7,800 nt of DNA, taken from Spirochaetales bacterium. Its GTDB lineage: Bacteria; Spirochaetota; Spirochaetia; JABEVK01. The notes under the pieces were generated by a model, which searched no databases, was not told the DNA's origin, and saw only the letters and a list, made by a program, of their open reading frames with translations. The position numbers were made by a program, and so were the translations under genes. The DNA lies in assembly GCA_013043995.1 (NCBI GenBank), contig JABEVL010000281.1:1-7800 (forward strand). Direction: 5' to 3'. Below, one piece after another: positions 1 to 6,264 of this stretch. Each line of letters begins with the position of its first letter. The stretch's first letter is position 1.

Positions 1-1
1 C

Positions 2-1075
2 GAGTATTTTGCAGAGTTTGCCAAGTTGTTTGTTGACGGCGGAGCGAGCATCGTCGGCGGCGATTGCGGAACGACCCCTGAGCACACAGAAAAGATGGCC
101 CAGGCGATCTTGAATTTTGACGCGGGACGCCGCCAGATCCGCTGGACGGCGACGGCTGAAATCGCCGAGATTCCCCCCGTTCCTTTAAGCCGGAGGTCGC
201 GTTTGGGGACGGCTTTGGCCGAAGGCCGTTGGGTCAGTCTGGTTGAGCTGGTCGCTCCTTTGGGAGTTGAGTTGGCGCCTTTGATCGAAAAGGCCAAGGC
301 CCTGGAGTCGGGGGGAGTGGAGTTTGTGAACTTTCCCGATGGGCCTCGGGCAAGCGCCAGGCTGAGCGCCATGATCGCCGCCGTTGAGGTTTCACGAGCT
401 ACCCGCCTAGAACCGGTTTTGCACCTGGCCTGCCGGGATAAAAATCTTATCGGCCTTCAGGGCGATCTTTTCGGCTATCACGCCGCGGGTCTGCGAAACG
501 TTCTGCTGGTTACAGGTGATCCTCCCAAGGTCGGAAAGTACCCCAACGTGACGGGCGTTTTTGACACCGACTCGGTCGGACTTACGAAGATCGTACGGCG
601 TTTTAACGGCGGGATCGACATGGGCGGCGAAGCCCTGCCCACACCGACGAGCTTTGTTCACGGCACGGGCGTGAACCCCGCTTTTCCCGTTCCGGAGCAA
701 GAACTGGACCGCGCTTTGCAAAAGGCAGAGGCGGGAACTGAGTTTTTTATCACTCAACCTGTTTGGGACGCCGATCAGCTGGAAAGGTTTTTAGATCAGC
801 TCCAAAAAACGGGTAAACCCGTATTTTTAGGGGTTTGGCCGCTGGCCAGTTACCGCAATGCCGTGTTCTTGGCCAGCGAGGTTCCCGGGGTCGTCATTCC
901 CAGAAAAGTCCTGGACAGGATGGAGCGCCACCAGGACAAGGAATCCGCGCGGGCTGACGGAGTGGCCATCAGCCGTGAAATCATCGACAGGCTCCGCTCG
1001 CGGATTCAGGGCATCCAGGTGAGTCCGCCGTTTGGAAACGTCAAAACGGCCCTGGAAGTTTTAAAGGGCTACTGA
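2..1075 (+). CDS. Bifunctional homocysteine S-methyltransferase / methylenetetrahydrofolate reductase, 5' end cut off by the window
   Basis: The reading frame is open from base 2, so the start lies upstream. Residues are numbered here from the TTG at 26. Residues 1-30 are the end of a homocysteine methyltransferase domain, recognised by GGDCGTTPEH at 11-20. From about residue 60 to the end is a complete MetF-type TIM barrel, which reduces 5,10-methylene-THF to 5-methyl-THF using FAD. Expected MetF active-site residues are present: E74 (in VELVAP), D165 (in VTGDPP) and Q244 (in ITQPVWD). Fusing the two activities lets one cytoplasmic protein make 5-methyl-THF and methylate homocysteine, as proposed for the YitJ type. 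An oddity is that the zinc motif is GGDCG where the family normally has GGCCG, so one of three Cys ligands is Asp. A MetF-only start is unlikely because the methyltransferase tail is in frame. The fusion assignment is confident; the methyl donor is not visible. Confidence 0.9.
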   Translation, partial: EYFAEFAKLFVDGGASIVGGDCGTTPEHTEKMAQAILNFDAGRRQIRWTATAEIAEIPPVPLSRRSRLGTALAEGRWVSLVELVAPLGVELAPLIEKAKALESGGVEFVNFPDGPRASARLSAMIAAVEVSRATRLEPVLHLACRDKNLIGLQGDLFGYHAAGLRNVLLVTGDPPKVGKYPNVTGVFDTDSVGLTKIVRRFNGGIDMGGEALPTPTSFVHGTGVNPAFPVPEQELDRALQKAEAGTEFFITQPVWDADQLERFLDQLQKTGKPVFLGVWPLASYRNAVFLASEVPGVVIPRKVLDRMERHQDKESARADGVAISREIIDRLRSRIQGIQVSPPFGNVKTALEVLKGY

Positions 1076-1088
1076 AGCCCAAGGCTTC
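1074..1088 (+). terminator. Small perfect hairpin at the stop codon of the methyltransferase/MTHFR gene
   Basis: GAAGCC (1074-1079) and GGCTTC (1083-1088) form a 6-bp stem with a CAA loop, starting inside the TGA stop codon. No T-run follows, so it is not a textbook Rho-independent terminator. It could be a 3'-end stabilising hairpin. It lies in the short gap between two converging genes. Confidence 0.3.
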
Positions 1089-1094
1089 GACGGT

Positions 1095-1117
1095 GAAAGA
1101 ACCGCCTCAGGGGCGGC
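1095..1117 (-). terminator. Probable Rho-independent terminator of the GAF histidine kinase gene
   Basis: Read on the minus strand, CCGCC and GGCGG (plus-strand 1112-1116 and 1102-1106) pair around a CCTGA loop, and a flanking G-T pair can extend the stem. The T-rich stretch TTCTTTC follows. It begins about 10 bases after the kinase stop codon. The T-run is short and interrupted, so termination may be only partial. Confidence 0.45.
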
Positions 1118-1126
1118 GCAGCAGGT

Positions 1127-2338
1127 TCACAACCGAGGCACTTCTCCGCAAGAAAGCTCCATGAAGAACTTTGTTCCGCCTTCGGTTCGCGATTGGATCT
1201 TCAGCTCCGATCCGAGACGATGCGCGAAAAGCCTTGCCAGGCGCAGGCCCAGGCCGGTTCCCCACTCTCCGGAGGTTCCTTGGCTTGATTCCAAAACCGA
1301 TTCCCGCTCCCAGGCCTGCAACTGCCGTTCGCTCATTCCCACCCCGTCATCTTGGACAGAAAGCATCACGCGCTTCCTTTCTCCGTTTTGTGCGATCATT
1401 TCTATTTTTCCGCCGGGGCGGCAGAACTTGATCGCGTTACCCACAAGGTTGCTGAGGATGGAACGTAAAAACATCGGGTCACCCACGGCCCAAAGCCCGT
1501 TGGGGCAAACCACTTTCAGCTGCAGGTTTTTAGCTCGGACCAATCCTTCGACCTGTTGGGCCACTTCCTTGAAAAGGTCCTCAAGCGGAACCTGGCGAAG
1601 GTGGGGCTGCAACTGGCCGCTGTCGGTTTCTGCCCACAAAAGGAGGTTGTTGGCCAGGGCTAGGGTTGAAGCCGCAGAATCGGCAAGACCTTCAAGGGCT
1701 TCAGTCACCTCAGCGTCTTCGAATGTTTTCCAGTTTTCGCGAAGGAGCGAGGAGAGACCGAGGAGACTGCCAAGCGGCGAGCGAAGATCGTGGGCGACGA
1801 TCGACAAGATGTACGCCTTCTGCTGGTTGCTTTTTTCAAGCGCGATGTTTTTGGCCCGGAGTTCAAACAGCCGAACCACCTGTCCTGCCAGGATTTTCAA
1901 GGCATCGAGCTGGTCCTGGGTGAGCTCTCTAGGTTTTCTGTCGATGGCGCAAAGGGTGCCCAAGGCGTGACCTTTGGCCGTCACCAGAGGAATCCCTGCA
2001 TAAAACCGGATGTTGGGGTCGCCTGTCACCAGCGGGTTGTCCGAAAAGCGCTCATCCCGTGCGGCGTCAGAGACGATGAAGGGACTCCCCCGCACGATGG
2101 CGTGGGCGCAAAAGGCCAGGTCACGGCTTGTCTCGCGGACCCCTAGACCCGTGACGGCCTTGAACCACTGGCGTTTCTCGTCCAGCAGACTGATCAAGGC
2201 GATGGGTGCTTGGCAGATTTTTCCCGCGAGCTGGGTCAGATCGTCGTAGGCCTGTTCAAAGTCTGTATCAAGGATGTTGAGAGCTTTGAGCTCGTCGAGC
2301 CGTTCTTGTTCGTCTTCGGGCAGGGGAGCAGCGTGCAC
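1127..2338 (-). CDS. GAF-domain sensor histidine kinase, cytoplasmic, orphan
   Basis: This 403-residue protein has an N-terminal GAF domain (about 25-160) of the subgroup marked by FCAHAI (76-81), NPLVTGDP (101-108), RFYAGIPL and LGTLCAID (126-133). A short coiled linker (about 160-178) follows. The dimerisation/phosphoacceptor helix has H183 in VAHDLRSPL. The HATPase domain shows an N box (SNLVGNAIKF, N301), a G1 box (DDGVGM, 330-335) and a G2 box (GTGLGL, 360-365). Residues needed for autophosphorylation look intact. There is no signal peptide, membrane helix, HAMP or receiver domain, so it should sense a cytoplasmic or diffusible signal through GAF. The ligand cannot be told. No response regulator lies in the window. 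The start is GTG at 2336-2338, chosen because AGAGG sits 8 bases upstream and the protein begins as this subgroup usually does (LPEDEQERLDEL). I see no convincing promoter for it. Confidence 0.9.
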   Translation of the reverse strand: MHAAPLPEDEQERLDELKALNILDTDFEQAYDDLTQLAGKICQAPIALISLLDEKRQWFKAVTGLGVRETSRDLAFCAHAIVRGSPFIVSDAARDERFSDNPLVTGDPNIRFYAGIPLVTAKGHALGTLCAIDRKPRELTQDQLDALKILAGQVVRLFELRAKNIALEKSNQQKAYILSIVAHDLRSPLGSLLGLSSLLRENWKTFEDAEVTEALEGLADSAASTLALANNLLLWAETDSGQLQPHLRQVPLEDLFKEVAQQVEGLVRAKNLQLKVVCPNGLWAVGDPMFLRSILSNLVGNAIKFCRPGGKIEMIAQNGERKRVMLSVQDDGVGMSERQLQAWERESVLESSQGTSGEWGTGLGLRLARLFAHRLGSELKIQSRTEGGTKFFMELSCGEVPRL

Positions 2339-2362
2339 TGGGACAACCTCTTTTAGAAAACT

Positions 2363-2458
2363 ATGAAAGCAAGATACCTCAACGGCGTCTTTCTGGAAAC
2401 CATTTCAGGGCCTTTCAACTTTTGGCAAGGAACCCGCGTGCTCATTTTGACAGCTTGA
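2363..2458 (+). CDS. Doubtful 31-residue ORF resembling the start of AF2212-type antitoxins
   Basis: An ATG at 2363 opens 31 codons (MKARYLNGVFLET...FWQGTRVLILTA) ending at TGA 2456-2458. The pattern 'KA.Y..GVF ... GT.V.I' is reminiscent of the N-terminal half of the AF2212/DUF104 antitoxin family, whose members are usually about 60-75 residues. No good SD precedes it (only AGAAAA), and the ORF overlaps the -35 box of the downstream promoter. It may be a decayed remnant, a real microprotein or chance. No toxin-like gene is adjacent. This rests on pattern memory alone. Confidence 0.2.
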   Translation: MKARYLNGVFLETISGPFNFWQGTRVLILTA

Positions 2459-2475
2459 AGGGGATTGGATACATT
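2447..2475 (+). promoter_or_regulatory. Strong sigma70-type promoter for the short-chain dehydrogenase gene
   Basis: A perfect TTGACA (2447-2452), exactly 17 bp, then TACATT (2470-2475, 4 of 6 to consensus) predicts a transcription start near 2482. That gives a leader of about 74 bases to the ATG at 2556. The leader contains a small GGGA/TCCC hairpin (2487-2498, loop GTGA). This is the best promoter in the window. It probably serves the dehydrogenase and possibly the following transporter genes. Confidence 0.6.
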
Positions 2476-2544
2476 GGGGAAGAGATGGGAGTGATCCCCC
2501 TTTCTGCTAAATGGTTTCTGAAATTGTCCCTGGTGAATCTGATG

Positions 2545-2550
2545 GAGGAG
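2545..2550 (+). promoter_or_regulatory. Ribosome binding site that fixes the dehydrogenase start
   Basis: GGAGGAG ends five bases before the ATG at 2556. The same arrangement, GGAGTTTTTATG, occurs before the hydrolase gene at 4850. This makes 2556 far better than the in-frame ATG at 2511, which lacks an SD and would add 15 residues unlike the family. Confidence 0.8.
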
Positions 2551-2555
2551 TTTTT

Positions 2556-3329
2556 ATGGAAACGACGCGGCGCTTGGCCTTGGTTACGGGGGCCTCTTCG
2601 GGAATCGGGGCTCAGATCGCCCTGGAATTGGCAAGGAACTCTTTTGATCTTTTTTTGACGGGCAGGGATGCCCAACGCTTGGAAAGCGTCGCCGTCTCGG
2701 CAAGGTTGGCCGGGGCTCAGGTTGAGACTTTGGTGCTCGATCTGGCCAAGGTCGGGGCTGCCCAGGCTTTATCCAAGCACTTTGAGGAACGCGAGCTTTC
2801 TGTCTTGGTCAACAACGCAGGCTTCGGCAGTTCGGGTGACTTTGCCCAGATGGATCCCCAAACTCTTGAATCGATGATTTTGCTGAACGTTTCGACGCTC
2901 ACCCTGCTTACACGTCTTCTTTTACCCAACCTGCTTCGCCAGCCAGAGGCTCGTGTTCTGAACGTGGCAAGCACGGCAGCCTTTTCACCGTGTCCAACCC
3001 TGGCCGTCTACGCAGCGACCAAAGCCTACGTCCTGAGCTTCAGCGAGGCTTTGGCGACCGAACTTCAAGGCACCGGCGTAAGCGTTACGGCGGTTTGTCC
3101 TGGGGCGACCGTGACCAACTTTGCCCAGACGGCCGCGCTCAACGTCACCCAGTTTTCGCGGGGCGCCATGAGCGCCGAGCAAGTGGCGCGCCAGAGTGTC
3201 CGGGCCCTGTTGAGGGGAAAGCGTTCCCTCGTCACCGGCTGGCCGAACGCGGCGATGGCGTTCTTGACCCGACTGACCCCCCGTTCACTCGCCGCAGGAA
3301 TTGCCGCTTCGATCCTTAAAAACAATTGA
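2556..3329 (+). CDS. Short-chain dehydrogenase/reductase (SDR), classical NAD(P)-dependent type
   Basis: The 257-residue product has the length and motif order of a classical SDR. It has TGASSGIG at 11-18 (dinucleotide loop), LDL at 61-63 (adenine pocket), NNAG at 86-89, N111, catalytic S139 (in NVAST), and Y152/K156 in YAATK, followed by CPG at 181-183. All four catalytic residues are present. The R38 region (TGRDAQRLE) after the second strand suggests a preference for NADP(H). It resembles the broad DltE/YqjQ-like group (COG0300) of soluble oxidoreductases, whose substrates vary widely, so none can be named. The C-terminus (about 230-257) is hydrophobic and basic and could touch a membrane or form a lid. 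A consensus promoter and an excellent SD suggest it is well expressed. An exporter gene follows 94 bp downstream in the same direction. Confidence 0.9.
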   Translation: METTRRLALVTGASSGIGAQIALELARNSFDLFLTGRDAQRLESVAVSARLAGAQVETLVLDLAKVGAAQALSKHFEERELSVLVNNAGFGSSGDFAQMDPQTLESMILLNVSTLTLLTRLLLPNLLRQPEARVLNVASTAAFSPCPTLAVYAATKAYVLSFSEALATELQGTGVSVTAVCPGATVTNFAQTAALNVTQFSRGAMSAEQVARQSVRALLRGKRSLVTGWPNAAMAFLTRLTPRSLAAGIAASILKNN

Positions 3330-3423
3330 GTCAGGGCAGAAATTTTCTCTTTGACTTGACGCACTCTACCAGACAAGTAACTGGCTGCCGGGCGGTCAAT
3401 CGTATTTATAAGCGGAAACCAGA

Positions 3424-4818
3424 ATGACGAGTAAACGTTTAGAAAGTCCTTTTGGCTTTCGTTTTGTTGCCCCCTTGGCCCTGGGGTCAACCCTTAACCC
3501 CATGAATTCCACAATGCTCACGACGGCCTTGGTGCCGATAGCTCAAAGTCTCCACGTGGGCGCTGCCCAGACGGGGTGGCTCATCGCGGGTTTGTACATG
3601 ACCAGCGCGGTGGCTCAACCGACGATGGGGCGCCTTGGAGACCTGTTTGGACCTCGGCGGGTTTACCTGGTGTCTCTGCTGCTTGTGGCACTGGCCGGTG
3701 TGCTTGGACAAATTGCTTCGTCGTTGTTTGAGCTTGTTTTGGTGCGCATTTTGATTGGTGTGGGAACTTCAGGGGCCTACCCCGCCGCAATGAGGCTTTT
3801 CCGCAACCGTGCGGACGCTCTGGGAACACCGCCTCCCCGCGTGGCTATGGGGGTGATGTCCTTGGCGGCCATATCGACGGTAGCCGTTGGGCCTCTGTTG
3901 GGCGGGCTTTTAACCCTGGCGTTCGGCTGGCACGCGATTTTTGCCGTCAATCTCCCCCTGGCGTTGTTGGCGGGGTTTTTTGTTTTACTCTGGATTCCCC
4001 GGGACCCGCCGCAAACCCAGGGAATCAGGGTTCTTTTAAAAGAAATAGACTTGAAGGGAGTAGGACTTTTTACGGGTTTTCTTGTGAGTCTGATGAGTCT
4101 TTTGATGAATCAGAAGGGTTTCTCGTGGGTCTCTTTGGCGGCCGCCGTGGTATTTGCCCTGGTCCTTGGGGCGTATTCACGAAAAAAGGATAAACCCTTT
4201 CTGGACGTCAGGATGTTGGCCCGGAACAAACCGCTCGTCGTTACCTACCTGAGGGTATTGGCGGTAACGACGATCACCTACAGTGTGTTTTATGGCTTTG
4301 CCCAGTGGCTTGAAAGTTCACCGGGGCTGTCCGCCGCTCAGGCTGGATTGGTCACGCTTCCGATGTCGGTCGTTGCTGCGGTTTCATCGGTGAGCGGTGT
4401 GCGGACAAAGGGCCTGCGGGGTCCGCTGGCGGTCAGTATCGGGGCGGCAGTCTTGGGATGCGCGGGCTTGCTGATCATGGATCACGCGAGTTCGTTATGG
4501 CTGATCACCGGGGCTTTTATTTTCTTTGGGATTCCTCAGGGGGCGTTCTCGACGGCAACCCAAACGGCCATTTACCTGCAAGCTCCTGCGAAAGACATCG
4601 GTTCTGCGGCGGGTCTGCAGCGCACCTTCGGCTACATCGGGGCGATCGTTGCGGCGAGCCTGCTTTCGTTCACCTATGCTTCCAAAGCTTCGGACCTCGG
4701 CCTTCATGAACTGGCCTGGATTTTGGGCGCCGCCAGTGTGGTTCTCTTTATTCTGACGTTATTCGACAGAACGATTCCGCAGGCCTCGGCTTTGACTTCC
4801 CCACCGCGTCACCCGTAA
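3424..4818 (+). CDS. Major facilitator superfamily exporter, 14-helix DHA2 (EmrB/QacA)-like
   Basis: The 464-residue inner-membrane protein has about 14 predicted hydrophobic segments: near 13-37, 48-67, 80-100, 102-123, 140-165, 168-190, 212-229, 234-251, 270-292, 303-324, 334-352, 357-378, 397-417 and 429-447. It has motif A at the loop after helix 2 (GRLGDLFGPRRVYL, 69-82) and the antiporter motif C in helix 5 (AVGPLLGG, 154-161). These indicate a proton-driven drug or metabolite exporter. Helix 1 has NPMNSTM where many DHA2 members have an acidic 'LD.TIVN', so the helix-1 Asp is absent. The ATG at 3424 is favoured because helix 1 starts soon after; its SD is weak (AGCGGA, rather distant). 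The 94-bp gap upstream holds only TATTTATAAG as a possible -10 and no good -35, so transcription may come from the dehydrogenase promoter. Substrate unknown. Confidence 0.88.
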   Translation: MTSKRLESPFGFRFVAPLALGSTLNPMNSTMLTTALVPIAQSLHVGAAQTGWLIAGLYMTSAVAQPTMGRLGDLFGPRRVYLVSLLLVALAGVLGQIASSLFELVLVRILIGVGTSGAYPAAMRLFRNRADALGTPPPRVAMGVMSLAAISTVAVGPLLGGLLTLAFGWHAIFAVNLPLALLAGFFVLLWIPRDPPQTQGIRVLLKEIDLKGVGLFTGFLVSLMSLLMNQKGFSWVSLAAAVVFALVLGAYSRKKDKPFLDVRMLARNKPLVVTYLRVLAVTTITYSVFYGFAQWLESSPGLSAAQAGLVTLPMSVVAAVSSVSGVRTKGLRGPLAVSIGAAVLGCAGLLIMDHASSLWLITGAFIFFGIPQGAFSTATQTAIYLQAPAKDIGSAAGLQRTFGYIGAIVAASLLSFTYASKASDLGLHELAWILGAASVVLFILTLFDRTIPQASALTSPPRHP

Positions 4819-4849
4819 ATTAAAGAGGTTCTGAAATCAAGGAGTTTTT

Positions 4850-5413
4850 ATGCCACTGACAAAATTGGACCCGCTCACGGCACTCATCGTTGTTGACCTG
4901 CAAAAGGGCATTACCGCCATGCCGACAACCCCTCATCCGATCTCCGAGGTCGTCGCCCGCTCGGCCGAACTCGCCCGAGCCTTTCGCAAAAAAGGGCTTC
5001 CTGTCGTGTTGGTCAACGTCAAAGGAGGGGCCCCAGGACGTACCGAAAGCGGGCCGATGGGCGGGGTGCGTGCCGTCGATTGGGCCGAACTTGTGCCGGA
5101 GCTTGAAGTTCAACCCAGTGATCACCTGGTGACAAAGATGCAGTGGGGTTCCTTTGAAGGGACTTCGCTCGACCAGTACCTGCGGCGGAAGGGCGTGACC
5201 CAGGTTGTCATTACGGGCGTTGCCACGTGCTTTGGTGTCGAGTCCACAGCTCGGGCCGCCCACGAGCTCGGCTACAACGTCACCCTGGCGATCGACGCCA
5301 TGACCGACCGCGACGCGGCGGCTCACCAGCATAGTGTTGAAAAAATCTTTCCGCGTTTAGGGGAAACGACGACGACGGAAGTCCTTTTGAAACAACTGTC
5401 AGGAACCCTGTGA
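4850..5413 (+). CDS. Isochorismatase-like hydrolase family protein with Gly in place of the nucleophilic Cys
   Basis: This 187-residue protein has the single-domain length of the cysteine hydrolase (isochorismatase/nicotinamidase-like) superfamily. It shows the first-strand Asp D16 (IVVDLQKG), the Lys K96 (VTKMQWGSFEGTSLD) and the signature TGVATCFGVESTARAAHELGY at 123-142. In canonical members the nucleophile is at Thr+3 of the GVxT motif. Here that position is G129, and a Cys occurs instead at 127. A subgroup with 'GVESTAR' and no nucleophile Cys exists, and its chemistry is not settled as far as I know. The SD AAGGAG lies five bases before the ATG, and the gene starts 31 bp after the exporter stop, so the two are probably one operon. 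No signal peptide. The fold call is confident; catalytic activity is uncertain. Confidence 0.85.
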   Translation: MPLTKLDPLTALIVVDLQKGITAMPTTPHPISEVVARSAELARAFRKKGLPVVLVNVKGGAPGRTESGPMGGVRAVDWAELVPELEVQPSDHLVTKMQWGSFEGTSLDQYLRRKGVTQVVITGVATCFGVESTARAAHELGYNVTLAIDAMTDRDAAAHQHSVEKIFPRLGETTTTEVLLKQLSGTL

Positions 5414-5414
5414 A

Positions 5415-6014
5415 TCATGGGGTGGAGCGCGCCGGGTTGTAGATCGGCGCTCCTGACTCTTGATAAGCTTGCAAGACGGCGCAAGCCTGGACGCGCATAA
5501 CGTCGGTTTCCAGGCTGATCCCCCTTTTTCGCCATTCGCCTTCCCAGTCCTGGGGCAGAGGACCCTCGTCAGAACCCGCCAGGGCTTCGACGTCCTTTGC
5601 GCGCGCGCCCGTCACAACGCGGCTCAAACCCGACCAAAAGATCGCCCCGTAGCACTGGAGGCAGGGTTGAGAGCTGGTCACGAGCTCAAGTCGCCTCTTG
5701 CCCAGGTCGTGCGTCAGGAGAGCCTCTTGAGCCAGGAGAAGGGCAAGAATCTCGGCGTGAGCCAAAGAGGTGTGCTGAGGAACGACGACATTGACGCCCA
5801 CGGAAACCAGCCTGTAGGCTGGAAGCTCAAAAACCGCTGCCCCAAAAGGTCCTCCGGTACCCTGAACGAGGTTTTCCCTCGAAAGATCGATAGCTAGACG
5901 CATACGTTCTTGGGTTTGGGAAAAATCATAGGTTTGGTTTTGGATAAAGGAGTGGACCCAGGCCGGGAGCCTTAAACCTGCACTTTCTTTTATCGTTGGG
6001 AATACTTGGGCCAC
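5415..6014 (-). CDS. CDA-fold nucleoside/guanine deaminase family protein
   Basis: The 199-residue cytoplasmic protein carries the zinc deaminase signature: HAE at 86-88 (zinc His and proton-shuttle Glu) and PCLQC at 117-121 (zinc Cys 118 and 121). GGPFGA at 54-59 forms the conserved substrate-loop region. The end (SGAPIYNP, 187-194) is like the C-terminal tail of bacterial guanine deaminases, in which residues near the C-terminus close the active site. The likely reaction is hydrolytic deamination of a purine or pyrimidine base or nucleoside. Guanine is a candidate but not proven. About 35 extra N-terminal residues precede the core. The start is GTG (6012-6014) with a perfect AGGAGG four bases upstream. 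The stop lies a single base from the stop of the converging hydrolase gene. Confidence 0.87.
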   Translation of the reverse strand: MAQVFPTIKESAGLRLPAWVHSFIQNQTYDFSQTQERMRLAIDLSRENLVQGTGGPFGAAVFELPAYRLVSVGVNVVVPQHTSLAHAEILALLLAQEALLTHDLGKRRLELVTSSQPCLQCYGAIFWSGLSRVVTGARAKDVEALAGSDEGPLPQDWEGEWRKRGISLETDVMRVQACAVLQAYQESGAPIYNPARSTP

Positions 6015-6050
6015 GCGACCTCCTGCAGAATCTAGGGCCGGAACCCGAGC

Positions 6051-6079
6051 GTTCTAGCTTAAAGAATTTCTCAGGACAA
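6051..6079 (-). promoter_or_regulatory. Candidate promoter of the deaminase gene
   Basis: On the minus strand, TTGTCC (plus 6074-6079; 4 of 6) is followed by 17 bp and TAGAAC (plus 6051-6056; 4 of 6). The predicted transcript starts near 6044, leaving a leader of about 30 bases that contains AGGAGG. A GAAC-N6-GTTC dyad (6041-6054) overlaps the -10 box and could be an operator, though such a short dyad may be chance. The promoter lies at the stop codon of the upstream zinc-ribbon gene, so the deaminase may be transcribed alone. Confidence 0.4.
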
Positions 6080-6084
6080 CCGGC

Positions 6085-6264
6085 TCAGCAGACCGCATCG
6101 AACTGATCGTCATGAGAATTTTCAGGCAAGCCCGAGCAGGTTGCCCCGAGGGACTGTATACATGACTCGCATAAAATGGTCATTCCCCAAAGTGTTGCGG
6201 CAGGCTCTCCGCACAGCTGACAGGTTTTTTGCTCGTTTTCTTTAGGAATCTGGACAGGATTCAT
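6085..6264 (-). CDS. Small zinc-ribbon-like protein (CxxC...CxxC), hypothetical
   Basis: With the ATG at 6262-6264 this is a 59-residue protein: a polar N-terminus, then CQLCGEPAA (C15, C18), a 13-residue spacer and CESC (C32, C35), then a hydrophilic tail ending in Cys. The C4 spacing and 'CGEPA...LC..C' layout are typical of small zinc-binding ribbons, so a structural metal site is likely; the role is unknown. An in-frame ATG at 6301-6303 would give 72 residues, has a better SD (GAGG five bases upstream), and would overlap the ATG of the divergent HD-GYP gene by two bases. I prefer the shorter form because the AT-rich stretch between 6265 and 6300 looks like a promoter region. The gene is 70 bp upstream of the deaminase on the same strand. 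Confidence 0.55.
   Translation of the reverse strand: MNPVQIPKENEQKTCQLCGEPAATLWGMTILCESCIQSLGATCSGLPENSHDDQFDAVC

Noticed and set aside
1161..1970. Long plus-strand open frame opposite the histidine kinase
   Set aside because: It is antisense to a kinase with all domains intact, has a low-complexity Arg/Ser-rich translation, and shows no recognisable motif.
2339..2446. Promoter of the histidine kinase gene on the minus strand
   Set aside because: TTGAGG and TTGAAA occur, but no acceptable -10 follows at 16-18 bp, so none is reported.
2511..2555. Upstream ATG start for the dehydrogenase adding 15 residues
   Set aside because: It has no SD, and the added residues precede the normal SDR beginning, while the ATG at 2556 has GGAGGAG five bases upstream.
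3330..3423. Possible promoter or terminator between dehydrogenase and exporter
   Set aside because: TTGACT/TTGACG occur but no -10 lies at a proper distance, TATTTATAAG lacks a -35, and AGAAATTTTCT leaves no room for a loop.
4820..5332. Minus-strand open frame opposite the isochorismatase-like gene
   Set aside because: The plus-strand frame has clear family motifs and a strong SD; the minus frame has none.
5460..5897. Plus-strand open frame opposite the deaminase
   Set aside because: The deaminase on the minus strand has an intact zinc signature and AGGAGG; this frame has no recognisable features.
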